From the NCBI GenBank assembly GCA_963402885.1, contig OY727101.1:20684417-20748416 (forward strand): a stretch of 64,000 nt of DNA, given 5' to 3'. This stretch comes from Antedon bifida. Lineage: Eukaryota > Echinodermata > Crinoidea > Comatulida > Antedonidae. Shown here in pieces: positions 38,901 to 51,000 of the stretch (position 1 is its first letter; each line of letters starts with the position of its first letter). The notes under the pieces were generated by a model. It was not told the DNA's origin. It did no database searches and saw only the letters and a list, made by a program, of their open reading frames with translations. The translations under genes were made by a program, and so were the position numbers.

Positions 38901-41900
38901 CGTTAAAATAGACATCCAACCAATCGTAATCATCTAGGACGGAACTAGTAACACTGTAATGCGTGGGTAATTTGTGAATGACGTAGTACATACACGAGCC
39001 TAGATAGGGAAGATCATGGAACTAGTAACACTGTTATGCGTGGGTAATTGTGAATGACGTAGTACATACACAAGCCTAGATAGGATCATGGAACTAGTAA
39101 CACTGTTATGTGTGGGTAATGTGTGAATGACGTAGTACATACACGAGCCTAGATAGGGAAGATCATGGAACTAGTAACACTGTTATGTGTGGGTAATTTG
39201 TGAATGACTTAGTACATACACGAGCCTAGATAGTGAAGATCATGGAACTAGTAACACTACTGTTATGTGTGGCTAATGTGTGAATGACGTAGTACATACA
39301 CGAGCCTAGATAGGGAAGATCATGGAACTAGTAACACTGTAATGCGTGGGTAATTGTGAATGACTTACATACACGAGCCTAGATAGTGAAGATCATGGAA
39401 CTAGTAACACTGTTATGCGTGGGTAATTTGTGAATGACGTAGTACATACACGAGCCTAGATAGGGAAGATCTTTACTGCCGTTCATTGTGAGAGGAGGGG
39501 GAAGTCCGGTAATGTGTCATGATAATGTAACAAGCCAGAGATGAAATAAAATCACGAATACATTTAGCTGATTGTAGTTGTGGTAGTCGTCAGAAATTTA
39601 TTGACCGACATCACATAGGCCTACCTATTTCTCATTTGTAGTAGAGTGTTTCTTTGAATGAATAATTTTGTGTGTATTATAACAGCAAGTTCATTTTGGA
39701 TTTTCAGTAAATTGAAAAATCTGACAGCAAAGTTAGGCTTACCAATTTAAATTCAACACCTTAACTAATACCTCACTATTCAATTATTATATTATAATAC
39801 TATAAAATTGATTGCGTCATACGAAAATGGATTGATAGTAAAACGTAACAAAGATACGTTCTAGTCTGATTATTAGGTATCCATACATTGATGACGCGGA
39901 AGGTTATTTTTGTAGCGTTCCATTTAAAATAAATTTGTTTACAAAGACATATTTTGGCTGTGAAAGTCGTTAATTTCGTTGACGCAAGCATTACTTCTTT
40001 TACGAATTTTAACACTTAAGCTAAACAACAAACATTCAACAATGAATGATGCCCTGCAACTCTGACTCATCTATTCACAAATGAACTTTGTGTAAACAGA
40101 AATTAAAAAACGAAATAATATTCAATCCTTTTCCTTATGCATATTGCCAAAGCTAATAATCGATTTGTCCATAAATATTGCGTTTTTCCGGGGTTTTCAT
40201 AATTTAAGGCCAACTCATAATGTTACGTATAGTTTTGTATTTCGTGTAGTACCTTATTTATCTTCATTTCCGTACGTCCGTAAATATTAGGCCGAACTTT
40301 GAAATAACCGTGCTATACTGGTAACAGAGCAAAGTTTGCTTAAATCCATCCATCGGATCAATGTCATCCATATTTCATACATATCATCCCACCAATCATC
40401 TAGGATGGAACTAGTAACACTGTTATGTGTGGGTAATTTGTGAATGACTTAGTACATACACGAGCCTAGATAGTGAAGATCATGGAACTAGTAATACTGT
40501 TATGCGTGGGTAATTTGTGAATGACTTAGTACATACACGAGCCTAGATAGGGAAGATCTAGAAAGTAACACTGTTATGCGTGGGTAATGTGTGAATGACG
40601 TAGTACATACACGAGCCTAGATAGGGAAGATCTTTACTGCCGTTCATTGTGAGAGGAGGGGGAAGTCCGGTAATGTGTCATGATAATGTAACAAGCCAGA
40701 GATGAAATAAAATCACGAATACATTTAGCTGATTGTCGTTGTGGTAGTCGTCAGAAAGTTATTGACCGACATCACATAGGCCTACCTATTTCTCATGTAT
40801 AGTAGAGTGTTTCTTTGATTGAATAATTTTGTTTGTATTATAAACATTTGGATTTTCAGTAAATTAAAAAATCTGACGGCATAGTTGATTTAAATTCAAC
40901 ACTGTAACTATCCTGGACCCTCACTATTCAATTATAATATTATTATACCATAAAATGGATTGCGTCATACTAGCCTGGGTGCAGTACAAATTTTGCGGGA
41001 AAAAAGTATAGGAATTTTTTTTTTTCTGATAGAGTATATCATATAGAATGTCAGAAAAAATTCCCATCCGTGGGTCGTACACTCCATGATTCAATCACTT
41101 TTATGTTGGTTCGATGGGGTTTGCTATGTTTTTTTTAGGTTTGCGGGGGTTTTGCAGGATTTAGCAGTACCCTGTTTTTCCCGCCAAATTGGATGCCATA
41201 TTGGATTCTGGCATGGTGATGTCATCGTATCGACTTGATTCATCAACTACTATGAGAAGTAGTTATTAAAGTAAGCCTCTACTAATTTTAATCATTAAAA
41301 CACAACTGCTAGTAACAAAAACCGTTAATTGATTTTCCCTATCCCCTATACATAGGTATTTGTGTGTGTTAATAGTAATTTGTGTGTGTTTTATAAGCCA
41401 AAATTTAAAAGTGCCGTAAACATTTTTCCCCAAGACCCTGGGATGGGGATTTTTTTCTGACATTCTATATGGTATACTCTTTCAAAAAAACCCCAAAAAA
41501 ATTTTCCTATACTTTTTTCCCGCAAATGTGTATATTAACTGTTCTGCACCCAGGCTATATACGAAAATTGATTGATAGTAAAACGTAACAAAGATACGTT
41601 CTGGTCTGATTATTATTATGTCGGTCAATGAATTTCCTTTTTGAGGATCAATAAAAGTTATCTTATCTTATCTTAGGTATCTATGCAGTGATGACGCGGT
41701 GGAGTATTTTTGTAACGTTGCATTTAAAATTAATTTGTTTACAAAGAAATATTTTGGCTGTGAAAGTCGTTAAATTCGTTGACGCAAGTATTACTTCTTT
41801 TACGAATTTTAACAATTAGGCTAACAACAAAACATTCAGCAGTGAATGATGCCCTGCAACTCTGACTCATGCATTCATACATGAACTTTACGTAAAAATA

Positions 41901-44900
41901 AAATTCATCGACGAACGAAATATATTCAATTCATTTCCTTGTGCATATTGCCAAAGCTAATAATCGATTTGTCCATAATTATTGCGTTTTTCCGGGTTTT
42001 CATAATTTAAGGCCAAAACATAATTTTACGTATAGTTTTGTATTTCGTGTAGTACCTTATTTATCTTCATTTCCGTACGTCCGTGAATATTAGGCCGAAC
42101 TTTGAAATAACCGTGTTATACTGGTAACAGAGCAAAGTTTGCTTAAATCCATCCATCGGATTAATTTCATCCATATTTCATACATATCATCCCACCAATC
42201 ACAATGATCTAGGATGGAACTAGTAACACTGTTATGCGTGGGTAATTTGTGAATGACGTGACGAGCCTAGATAGGGAAGATCTGTACTGCCGTGCATTGT
42301 GAGAGGAGGGGGAAGTCCGGTAATGTGTCATGATAATGTAACAAGCCAGAGATGAAATAAAATCACGAATACATTTAGCTGATTGTCGTTGTGTTAGTCG
42401 TCGTCACATATCTATTTCTCATTTATAGTAGAGTGTTTCTTTGATTGAATAATTTTGTTTGTATTATAACAGCAAGTTCATTTTGGATTTTCAGTAAATT
42501 GAAAAATCTAACGGTAAAGTTAAGCTTACCAATGGTTTATTTAAATTCAACACTGTAACTAATCCCTCACTATTCAATTATTATATTATTATACTATAAA
42601 ATTGATTGCGTCATACGAAAATTGATTGACAGTAAAACGTAACAAAGATACGTTCTAGTCTGGTTATTAGGTATCCATGCAGTGATGACGCGGAGGGTTA
42701 TTTTTGTAACGTTGCATTTAAAATCAATTTGTTTACAAAGACATATTTTGGTTGTGAAAATCGTTAAATTCGTTGCCGCAAGCATTACTTCTTTTATTAC
42801 GAATTTTAACAATTAAGCTAAACAACAAACATTCAACAATGAATGATGCCCTGCACTCTGGCTCATCTATTCACAAATGAACTTTGTGTAAACAGAAATT
42901 AAAAAACGAAATATATTCAATCCTTTTCCTTATGCATATTGCCAAAGCTAATAATCGATTTCAAGTCCATAATTATTGCGTTTTGCCGGCGGTTTTCCAT
43001 AATTAAAGGCCAACTCAAAATTGTACGTATAGTTTTGTATTTCCGTGTAGTAGGCCTACCCTATTTTTCTTCATTTCCGTACGTCCGTAAATATTAGGCC
43101 GAACTTTGAAATAACCGTGTTATACCGGTAACAGAGCAAAGTTTGCTTACAACTTGAAACTTTTTGTGTGTGGGTATATATTACATGGGTTAATTTTCCT
43201 CTTGTGACCCACAGTCATGATGAATAAATGGATATGATGTATGGATGATGGATTGATGAATGGATGGATAATGGATGTTGATAATAATGGATAATGATGG
43301 ATGATGACGATGTCAATGAGGTTGAGGAGGATGATGGTAATGGATAAAGATGACGATGATGGATAATAGATAATAATGGAGGAGTAATGGATGATGTCGA
43401 TGAGCTTGAGGAGGATGATGATGAAGATGAAGATGACGATGACGATGAAGATGATGGGTGAGGATTGATGAGTATGATGGGTGACGATGAGGAGGATTAT
43501 GGATGATGGATAAGGATGGATAATGATGGATGTTGATGATTGATGACGCTGGCAAGATATCTGTAGGCCATTGGCAGAGTTCGTGCTTGATGGCTAGGCT
43601 TAGAGTCGAATCCAAGTAAGCAAGATATCTGATTCACACGGGCACTCGGGATCTTCACACGGAATGTAAACACAAACAAAGATACAGATATCGAAGTTTC
43701 TACAAGGTATCCATTTGTTGTAAGATGTGTGTAAATGTGAATTTGTGTACAAAGAGTAAGTGTTTGAATAGGCTACTTACTGATAACGTAGCGAATCTTT
43801 GAAACCATTAGGAAAAATTCGTCGTATGTTATCTTATTATCACTGCCAACGTACCGGCTTACTAGGTGCTGCAGTACAGCGTCACTGGTTTTAAGACCTG
43901 AAACAGAATCCGTTGAATAGTTTAAAAAATGGTTCTTCGTTTGCATTTAATAAACTGTAAATATTGCATACTATTTAAATATATATGTACCTTCAAGAAT
44001 GCCGCTTTTAAAAAGAGGCGTGTGCTTAAATAAATGTTATATACAATTATTAGTCATGTCGTACGAAAGGCATATCAAAGTCTTAATGAATGGTTGTATC
44101 CAATTAGAGGTTGAGGACTCGGTGATGAAGTGACGGGACGGGAGTTTAAAAAACCCGCGCTCCTACCCCCTGGTCACTACCGTAGATACCTGCTCGTGAC
44201 AATGCATCTCGTAACTCGCTCACATCAAGAGTTTTGCTTTCGTCCTTATCAGCTCGAAGAAACATCATCTGAAATCAGAAACAAAGTCTCAACATTTAGA
44301 CGATTCGCTAGCCATAATCACGTAGGCCTAAGGTCTGAGTCGAAGCTAAGTTCGAAAGGATGTAGCCATTTAAACTTGCCAACTTTGTATTGGTAATGTT
44401 TTACAACAAAATGGAGTTGAGTCAAATCCGTCTCATGTGCCACTTTTATTATTTTCTTTATTATTTATTACTTTATTAAAATGAATATGATATTTGACTT
44501 GGCAAAATAAAATGTTGTCAATTATCTACTTGCTTTGTTTTCCTGTTTATTTGTACGAGAACGTTCATGCTTTTTAAGTTATTGTCCTATATAATTTTGG
44601 ACGTTGATAGGTATCACACCTATCAGGAAAATTGATATATTGGTAAATTATTATATTGAAATCTCCAGTTACCCGTATCTTAGCCGAAATATTAAATAGA
44701 CCGCCCTCTGTCGCTCTACATTTTGCCATGTGTTGTATTTCGCTGTATCTATTATTATATTATGTATTGGTACTTACATCACAGTAAAATGACCATGCTC
44801 CAATAGCAATGCCTTCATTGACAGAAAGTTTCCGAGAATCGTCTTCCTATAGTTTTAAGCTTAAGGAATTTAGACAAAAAGTCGCCATCATCCGCTTGAC

Positions 44901-46925
44901 CGCGAGCCATAAATTGTGAACGCGGTATAAATGTTCTGTTTAATATAGAATAATTTTTATTGACATGACCAGAAACATACAGGAAGGGTAGCATACACTT
45001 TTTGCCGCTCTCAATTTTATTTATTTCTAGAGACAATAATGCCTGTATAGGCCTACTCTTGTCTTTGGATGATACGTTAACTCGTAAAATATGTTAACCT
45101 TTTTGATAGAGCATGAATTTATTCTCATATGATGATGGTAGACGATGATCGTGCCTACATTGGTTACAGTAGAGCCTGATCCGAATCATCCCAGTTTCTT
45201 ATGTCACATATTTTTGGAAAACTTTTTTTAAAACAAAAGGATACGTCAAACAGTGAGGCAATAGCTGCCGACGTCTCATGTGATATGTCAGAAGGAATGA
45301 TATCTATAAAAAATAATATTTTTTATTACATTATTATTATCTAGACATAGATGGTCTTTAGAAACTGTCGAATATAATTATGCCAAATATGACTTTACTT
45401 TAAATGTTGCAAAATACACAATAAAGAATTTATTGTGGTGGCGTACTAACACATATAACATACTTTCTCTTTTCCAACGTACAAAGAAGTTATCCAGTTC
45501 TGAGTTGTCCATCAACCCGTCCTGTAAGATGTAATTGGGTTTAACTGTTTACGACTGGAATGCATTATACTGCATAAACACAGCATCTTCATACCATTTA
45601 TCAAATTGACTAACATTTGCGTATCATTTTTTATAATGTCTATCTTACAACTTTATTAAATCATACTTGTTTTGTGGAACCCTTTCTCTGCTTCCAAGAT
45701 GTATTGCTTTGTAAATGTTTATATTTTATATAACAATAAATCAATTTAAAGCCAGAGTTAATGGATCTAAAGCAAATTAATATTCCTTATGCCACTACTG
45801 ACTTACCTCTCCAGCATATTCTTCAAATACTGATTGAATGATTTCAACCATCATTGGGTCAAGCGTTTTATTCTAGAATAAAGAACAACATTGTATGTAT
45901 ATAATTACGATCTAATAATAGCCACAATTCTGCTGCTGTGATTGGTGGGTTGCTCTTCTTGTGTTTTATTTTTGTTTCTGTTTATTTGTCTGAATACAGG
46001 GCTCTCTGGGAGAACAGTCTTTAACTTAAGAGGTCCCTAGTAACAATAAGAAATACATAAAAGAAAAATATGACTGTATTCACGGATGTTACTGTTTTGA
46101 ATAATATTATGACCAATGCATTTGGCCGTTTTGTAAACCTGATATGTATTCTTCAATTGTATATAGGAAAATACCATAATTTGTATAAGATCTTAAACAC
46201 ATGATATTGTTTTTACTCTGATCTTTAGTGAATTAAAAAATAATAAATGTAACGAACATGATTGTGATGCGGCATCACGAAACTTTCCTAATGCTCTGTC
46301 TACACTATCAAACTAGTTTGACAACAAAGTGTGATGTGTCCAAATATGATTATATCCATTTATGTGCACATTGATTTTTGTCACATAAAGTTTAATAGTG
46401 TAGACAAAGCTTAACACAAAAGCAACAAATACTTTTTAGAATACACCTACCTCTGATAAGGTTGGAGTGTAAAACGATGTGCTGTTTGCCGATCTAAAAA
46501 TGTATGAATACTCAAATCAAGCTAGATTTTTTTCGAGGTTTCCGTTATATAAATGCATTTACGGATATAGAAACTATCAAAATACTGTACATAATTGTGA
46601 ACTATTTCTAGTAGATATGCAAAAAATGAAAATCTACGAAAGATTATGCATTTAATCTGCAGACCATTTGTAGAGTATTACAAATTACATTGATGTTTTA
46701 GTTAACAATGAATACAATACTGTATACTTACTTGGTCTTTGAAAAAGCTCTGCAAAAGAAACGCAAAAGGAACGGAAATTCTTTGTCCTTTTCAAACGTT
46801 GAAGGAATGATGACGTAATTACCCGGACCAAGATCCATGAACAGAGCAGCTTCTCGTATTCCTAGTTTGTGTTCAAATGAATGTAGTGGTTTGTTTGTTT
46901 GAATGAACTCCATATCCACTGGACA
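35982..46925 (-). CDS. Calpain-like gene segment B: end of beta-sandwich domain + PEF domain, no protease exons
   Basis: Ten exons: 46732-46925, 46451-46493, 45807-45872, 45464-45521, 45245-45303, 44778-44846, 44190-44268, 43781-43897, 36235-36293 and 35982-36008 (TAA). Together they give 257 in-frame codons. Lengths and phases equal exons 9-18 of gene A, apart from the first two (194 and 43 bp against 203 and 46). The first exon encodes the end of calpain domain III (PSTFEKDKEFPFLLRFF). The rest encode a penta-EF-hand domain with calcium loops DEDDSRKLSVNE and DKDESKTLDVSE, ending LLEICAKL. No N-terminal or catalytic exons are visible between 46926 and 48080. It is either a 5'-truncated paralogue, an alternative 3' module for gene A, or a gene with an unrecognised first exon. 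Splice sites and frame are intact, so it does not look like an old pseudogene. Confidence 0.72.
36303..37660. repeat. GATG-rich minisatellite (GGATGGATGATGAT type)
   Basis: About 1.35 kb of degenerate GATG/GATGAT/GGATGAATG repeats with little other sequence, inside the large intron of segment B. The opposite strand reads as long Ser/His/Ile/Pro-rich ORFs, an artefact of the repeat. Confidence 0.9.
37430..37815. repeat. Direct repeat, left copy (GATG tail + unique 180 bp)
   Basis: Ends in non-satellite sequence containing GATATCTGTAGGCCA, AGAGTTCGTGCTTGAT and GGCACTCGGGATCTT, present again at 43228-43690 in the same orientation. The two copies bracket the 77-bp repeats and the R blocks. Confidence 0.8.
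38936..39470. repeat. ~77-bp tandem repeat, about 7 copies
   Basis: Unit GGAACTAGTAACACTGTTAT followed by GCGTGGGTAATTTGTGAATG, ACGTAGTACATACACGAGCC and TAGATAGGGAAGATCAT. Copies differ by small indels. The same unit recurs about three times at 40401-40630 and about once at 42211-42282, each time immediately before an R block. Confidence 0.9.
39471..40400. repeat. R block copy 1 (~0.93 kb)
   Basis: Begins CTTTACTGCCGTTCATTGTG and ends near ATACATATCATCCCACCAAT. Three direct copies lie in the B intron. It contains a minus-strand 71-codon ORF (39800-40015) that is also open in copy 3 but broken by insertions in copy 2. The encoded peptide resembles no family I know. Confidence 0.85.
40401..40630. 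repeat. ~77-bp tandem repeat, 3 copies
   Basis: Same unit as 38936-39470, placed between R block copies 1 and 2. The third copy is damaged (AGAAAGTAACACTG). Confidence 0.88.
40971..41558. mobile_element. Long-TIR MITE / foldback element
   Basis: Ends AGCCTGGGTGCAG and CTGCACCCAGGCT. Pairing continues through TGCGGGAAAAAAGTATAGGAA and GAGTATATCATATAGAATGT with their inverses, giving about 120 bp of imperfect inverted repeat on each side. The empty site in copies 1 and 3 reads GCGTCATACGAAAA, which fixes the insertion point; ATAC flanks both sides, a possible short target duplication. No transposase ORF. Confidence 0.82.
41614..41675 (+). mobile_element. 3' tail of a truncated non-LTR retrotransposon or SINE
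   Basis: Inserted into R block copy 2. Sequence AATTTCCTTTTTGAGGATCA, ATAAAAGTTATC and then repeated TTATC units. Short repeat tails of this kind typify CR1/L2-like LINE 3' ends; here only the tail was inserted. Comparison with the other R copies defines its limits. Confidence 0.55.
42211..42282. repeat. ~77-bp repeat unit, single copy
   Basis: One copy of the 77-bp unit, shortened inside (GAATGACGTGACGAGCC, missing TAGTACATAC), before R block copy 3. Confidence 0.85.
42283..43160. repeat. R block copy 3
   Basis: Third direct copy of the ~0.9-kb block, without the insertions of copy 2. Holds the 72-codon minus-strand ORF at 42594-42812, which parallels the one in copy 1. Confidence 0.85.
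43205..43690. repeat. GATG minisatellite and direct repeat, right copy
   Basis: GATG-type satellite (43220-43545) followed by the same non-satellite sequence as 37665-37815 (GATATCTGTAGGCCA to GATACAGATAT), with a small deletion. It lies about 90 bp from exon 8 of segment B, so the expanded intron is bracketed by direct repeats. Confidence 0.85.
46293..46410. mobile_element. Short MITE, ~118 bp
   Basis: Imperfect terminal inverted repeat: GCTCTGTCTACACTATCAAACT on the left against GCTTTGTCTACACTATTAAACT read from the right end. Lies in the second intron of segment B. No coding content. Confidence 0.65.
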
Positions 46926-47929
46926 CTAATGGAAAGTTGCTTCTCATAGAAACCGACGTCTATGATGTAGTAAATCCAAGTGTTGAATTAAATATGCTCA
47001 CAATAATTCATACACATGATTCACAGGCGACGCATGTTTTACACTACAATCATCGATTAACGATTGGCAACAAGTCATACATCAAAATCCGAATACCTCA
47101 AATGCCTACGTCACTTCGATATTGTCTTCACGTATTGTGGTCGTCATCGTTATCCGTCTAAACTAAAATTGACCAATTAACAATCAGTAGCATCGTAGTT
47201 TTTCGTCATATTCTGCCCGCAGTGTCTCCCGAACGAACAGCTAAGCAATCGGATGAACAGTAATGTCGTGATCGGATCACTCATAAGAATTAATTAGGTT
47301 TGGCTAAATATAGTCATGGGCCATACCATAATAGAAACCCCCCGGGGAGACTTCCAGAAATTCCTAAACAATGTTAATAACTTTTGCAAAGAGAGAAGCA
47401 CTTTTGATCGATAATTCGAACAGTCAAATTACTTGCGTTGCGTATATAGGTAGTGCGTTGCGTTGTGTCTATAGGTAGTGCGTTGCGTTGTGTCTATAGG
47501 GCGTTGCGTCAGAGAGCTTTCTCATGCTGTGTCTATAGGTAATGCGTTTATACAATTCGTAAAATTGCAGACACTTTTTATGTATTGTAAGCCTCCAAAT
47601 AACAACAGCCTGTACTGCAATACTTTACTGTATATTGATCAACAACATTTGCACGTTGCTATACAGAGGCATAGGCATACATAGCAACTGTAATTCCGTG
47701 ATTTTTCCATCAACACAGCCTAAAATGATGGTAAATTATATAAAAGTTACCCAAGTGAGGTTTTTGTATGTACTTTACAATACACGACACTAGCACGCAT
47801 GGTGCGGAATAAATTCATAATTCATTTATTAATTAAAACGTATTTGGTAAATTTCCAGATTGTGTAGTGAAGAGAGGACTACGAAGAATAATACGAAGTA
47901 AAGTGAGTTTGAAAAAACTTTCCATTATT
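46926..47929. other. Spacer between segment B and gene A
   Basis: I translated this spacer looking for missing B exons (calpain protease or early domain III) and saw none. It holds a short tandem repeat at about 47435-47505 (GTAGTGCGTTGCGTTGTGTC TATAG unit) and otherwise unremarkable AT-rich DNA. Confidence 0.5.
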
Positions 47930-47935
47930 TTTATT
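47930..47935 (-). terminator. Candidate polyadenylation signal of gene A
   Basis: AATAAA on the minus strand about 145 bp past the gene A stop codon. If used, the 24-bp tandem repeat at 48002-48077 would lie in the 3' UTR. Confidence 0.4.
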
Positions 47936-48001
47936 TCCAATTACGATATTACAATTACGATATATAGTTGCCTAAATTATTATATGCGTTGTTCTGCTAC
48001 T

Positions 48002-48077
48002 ATTTTAATCACGACCGATGACGTAATTTTAATCACGACCGATGACGTAATTTTAATCACGGCCGATGACGTAATTT
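48002..48077. repeat. 24-bp tandem repeat, 3 copies
   Basis: Unit ATTTTAATCACGACCGATGA CGTA, three nearly perfect copies, ending 4 bp before the stop codon of gene A, so inside its probable 3' UTR. Each copy holds a GATGACGTA (CRE-like) core. Confidence 0.85.
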
Positions 48078-48080
48078 GTC

Positions 48081-51000
48081 TTAAAGCTTAACACACATTT
48101 CCATCAGCTGAAAAGAAAAAGGATATCAAATTAGAAATATTCGAAAAAGTATTGGGTATAGGCCAATCATTTGACCCAAATCTCAAGTCATTTGATCTTA
48201 CGTCTGGCTGCGAGTACATACTATGTACATACCGGGTGTCGCAGCCAAACCCTTTGATTTCCGGAGCTCAGCATCCTGTAAGATTGCCTCTACTACAATG
48301 TGCTACAGTCGAAGAACTATTACGTATGGATAAACTATTACGTATGGATACATATACTTACATCTTCAATCGAAAGTGCCACAGATTTCTCGTTCGACCC
48401 ACCAAGCTTTTCAAATTTCTCTGCAAAGAATATAGATAACATTAAATTAATGTATGAAGTGGAATACCAATCTACACTGGTCGGGCTAATAGTGGAATCA
48501 CCAAGCGGCACACGGCGGTCGGGCTAATAGTGGAATCACCAAGCGCCACACGGCGGTCAGGCTAATAGTGGAATCGCCAAGTGTTATACGATGGTCAGTT
48601 TTATAGTAACTTACTAATGACGTATCGAAGCTTTGAAACCATGAGGAAAAATTCGTCGTATGTTATCTTATTGTCACTGCCAACGTACCGACTCACTAGG
48701 TGCTGCAATATGGTGTCACTGGTTTTAAGACCTGAAAGAGAAAGTAATATTATTTCTTATGCGTGTTTTCATATCTTTATAAAACATTAGGCCTACAGTG
48801 CGCAGGCCTACAATGCGCAGACCTATGAAAGGTTGAAGTCGTCGGCTAAAACATACCTGCTCGTGATAAAGCATCTCTCAACTCGCTCGCATCAAGAGAT
48901 TTACTGTTGTCTTTATCCGATTGTAGAAACGTCATCTGGAAAAAAATCAATACAATTTGGTTGAAATAGTAGTAGAACCCATAATGAATAAATAAGTAAT
49001 AAATTATGTTGTATACTTACGTCACAATAGAAAGACAACGCCCCAATGGCCATGCCTTCATTGACGGAAAGTGTTCGAGAATCGTCGTCCTATTAAGAAG
49101 GTTAAGTCTATTTAACAAAATAGGTTTTCACTAGGACGCAACGCAACCGAAATGACCAATGCTTGTGATTAGTCAAGTTATTTACGTTGCGTATGTCCGT
49201 TGTGTGACCCACGCTTTAGGCTAATATGCATTTAGTACAAAAAGGATACGTCATATAGAGCGGCGATAGCTGCGGAAGTTTCGTGTGAAATATCAGTGGG
49301 AATTATTTCTGAAAGAGAAAATAGATTGTATATTCAAACTTTATAATTGAAGTAACTAAGCTTTATATTGAATCCAACATTGCATTAAAAATCAATCTAC
49401 ATACGTTCTTTTTTCCAACCAACGAAAAAAGCATCTAGCTCCGAGTTGTCCATCAAGCCATCCTATAAACAGAAGAGTAAAACAGTATAAACAGGGAAGA
49501 CTGATATACTATAATTAGTGAAAATGTATGTCAACAGTCTTGTCTACTTACCGCACCGGCTTTTTCTTTAAAGAAAGATTCAATAATCGATGCCATCATA
49601 GGATCAAGATCGTCAAACTGAAATTGTAATATTTACAATACATTATAGAAGTATACACTATTAAGAAGTATAGGTTTTACTATTTATTTTGTTTCATTAC
49701 AATAATAAAGGTCCATAGCTTACATTTTTCGTTAATGTTGGTGTGTAGACGGTTATGCAACTTGCCGATCTAAAAAGAAATCACAATTTAGTAGAGACCA
49801 TATAATATTAAAACAATAGGCCTATATTATTACAGTAGCGCTCAATGTGAACGCAGGCTACAGAGCTCAACCAAATTAAGCTGTACGGATTATTTACAGA
49901 GTGGTAGGTGAAATCGCCCACCCACCGTCCATATTAGTCTATACTTACGCAGTCTTGGAAGAATATCCAGAGAAGAAACGCAACAAGAACGGAATTTCTT
50001 TGTCCTTATTAAACGTTGATGGAATGACGACGTAGTTACCCGGATCAAGAGTCATAAACAGAGTAATTTCTCGTATTCCCTCTTTGTGTACAAATGAGTG
50101 TAGTGGTTTGTTGTTTTGAAGGAACTTGCTGTCGATTGGAGAGTCTTCAGTCTGTGTACAAATTGGAAATTCATCAGTTAAATGTGTAGTTTCGCAAAGT
50201 TTCATTTTCGCAAAGTTTCATTTTCGCAAAGTTTCATTTTCGCAAAGTTTCATTTTCGCAAAGTTTCGTTTTTTGCAAAAGTTCGCAAAGTTTCGTTTTT
50301 TGCAAAAGTTCGCAAAGTTTCGTTTTTTGCAAAAGTTCGCAAAAGTTTCGTTTTTTGCAAAAGTTCGCAAAAGTTTCGTTTTTTGCAAAAGTTCGCAAAA
50401 GTTTCGTTTTTTGCAAAAGTTCGCAATGTTCGTTTTTTGCAAAAGTTCGCAAAGTTTCGTTTTTTGCAAAAGTTCGCAATTACCTTGTATACATCGAGAC
50501 CAATGTTATATCCATCCCACGAGGTTTCTTGTCTGCCTCTTCCAACTGCCATCAGAGAGACAACCACTAAATCACCATCATCGTCAACCTTTATATTGTA
50601 TTGGGGGTTGTTATGGAAATCTACAAGACACAAATACAGATATATCAATTTCGGTAAGTTTTTTGTTTTTTATATTGTAATTTTGTAAAAATTTCGGTAA
50701 GTCTACATTTTTGTTTTTTATATTGTAATTTTATAAATAAAACCGAAAGTAAAGTAATAAGCAACTGTTTTTGTAAATAAATTCCTATTTTGTAAAACTT
50801 TTCCAAAAGAAAAATCATAATATTAGTAGTATATAATTACTTGTGTCTGTAGAATATTCTAATAATATTTTAACGTAGGCTTACATGGTTCGTTTCATAG
50901 CAAAATCTAATGTTAAAAAAATTCTGCAGATCACTTACTTTCTTTGTTAGCCTCATAACGTCCCATTGCAGTCGAACCCTTCTGCCATTTATTGAAATGC

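Larger units (their letters stand above)
40631..42210. repeat. R block copy 2, enlarged by two insertions
   Basis: Matches copies 1 and 3 except for a ~588-bp inverted-repeat element (40971-41558) and a ~60-bp retroelement tail (about 41614-41675). Both are absent from the other copies at the same sites, so they postdate the triplication or were lost from the others. Confidence 0.85.

Noticed and set aside
44130-44396. 88-aa plus-strand ORF
   Set aside because: Antisense shadow of the EF3 exon of segment B (44190-44268).
50126-50688. Overlapping ORFs of up to 184 aa with FCKSSQ/FAKVRK/TFAKNE repeats on both strands
   Set aside because: Products of the 17/27-bp tandem repeat in intron 8 of gene A. 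Part of one minus-strand ORF is real exon (50484-50620), but the repeat part is intronic.
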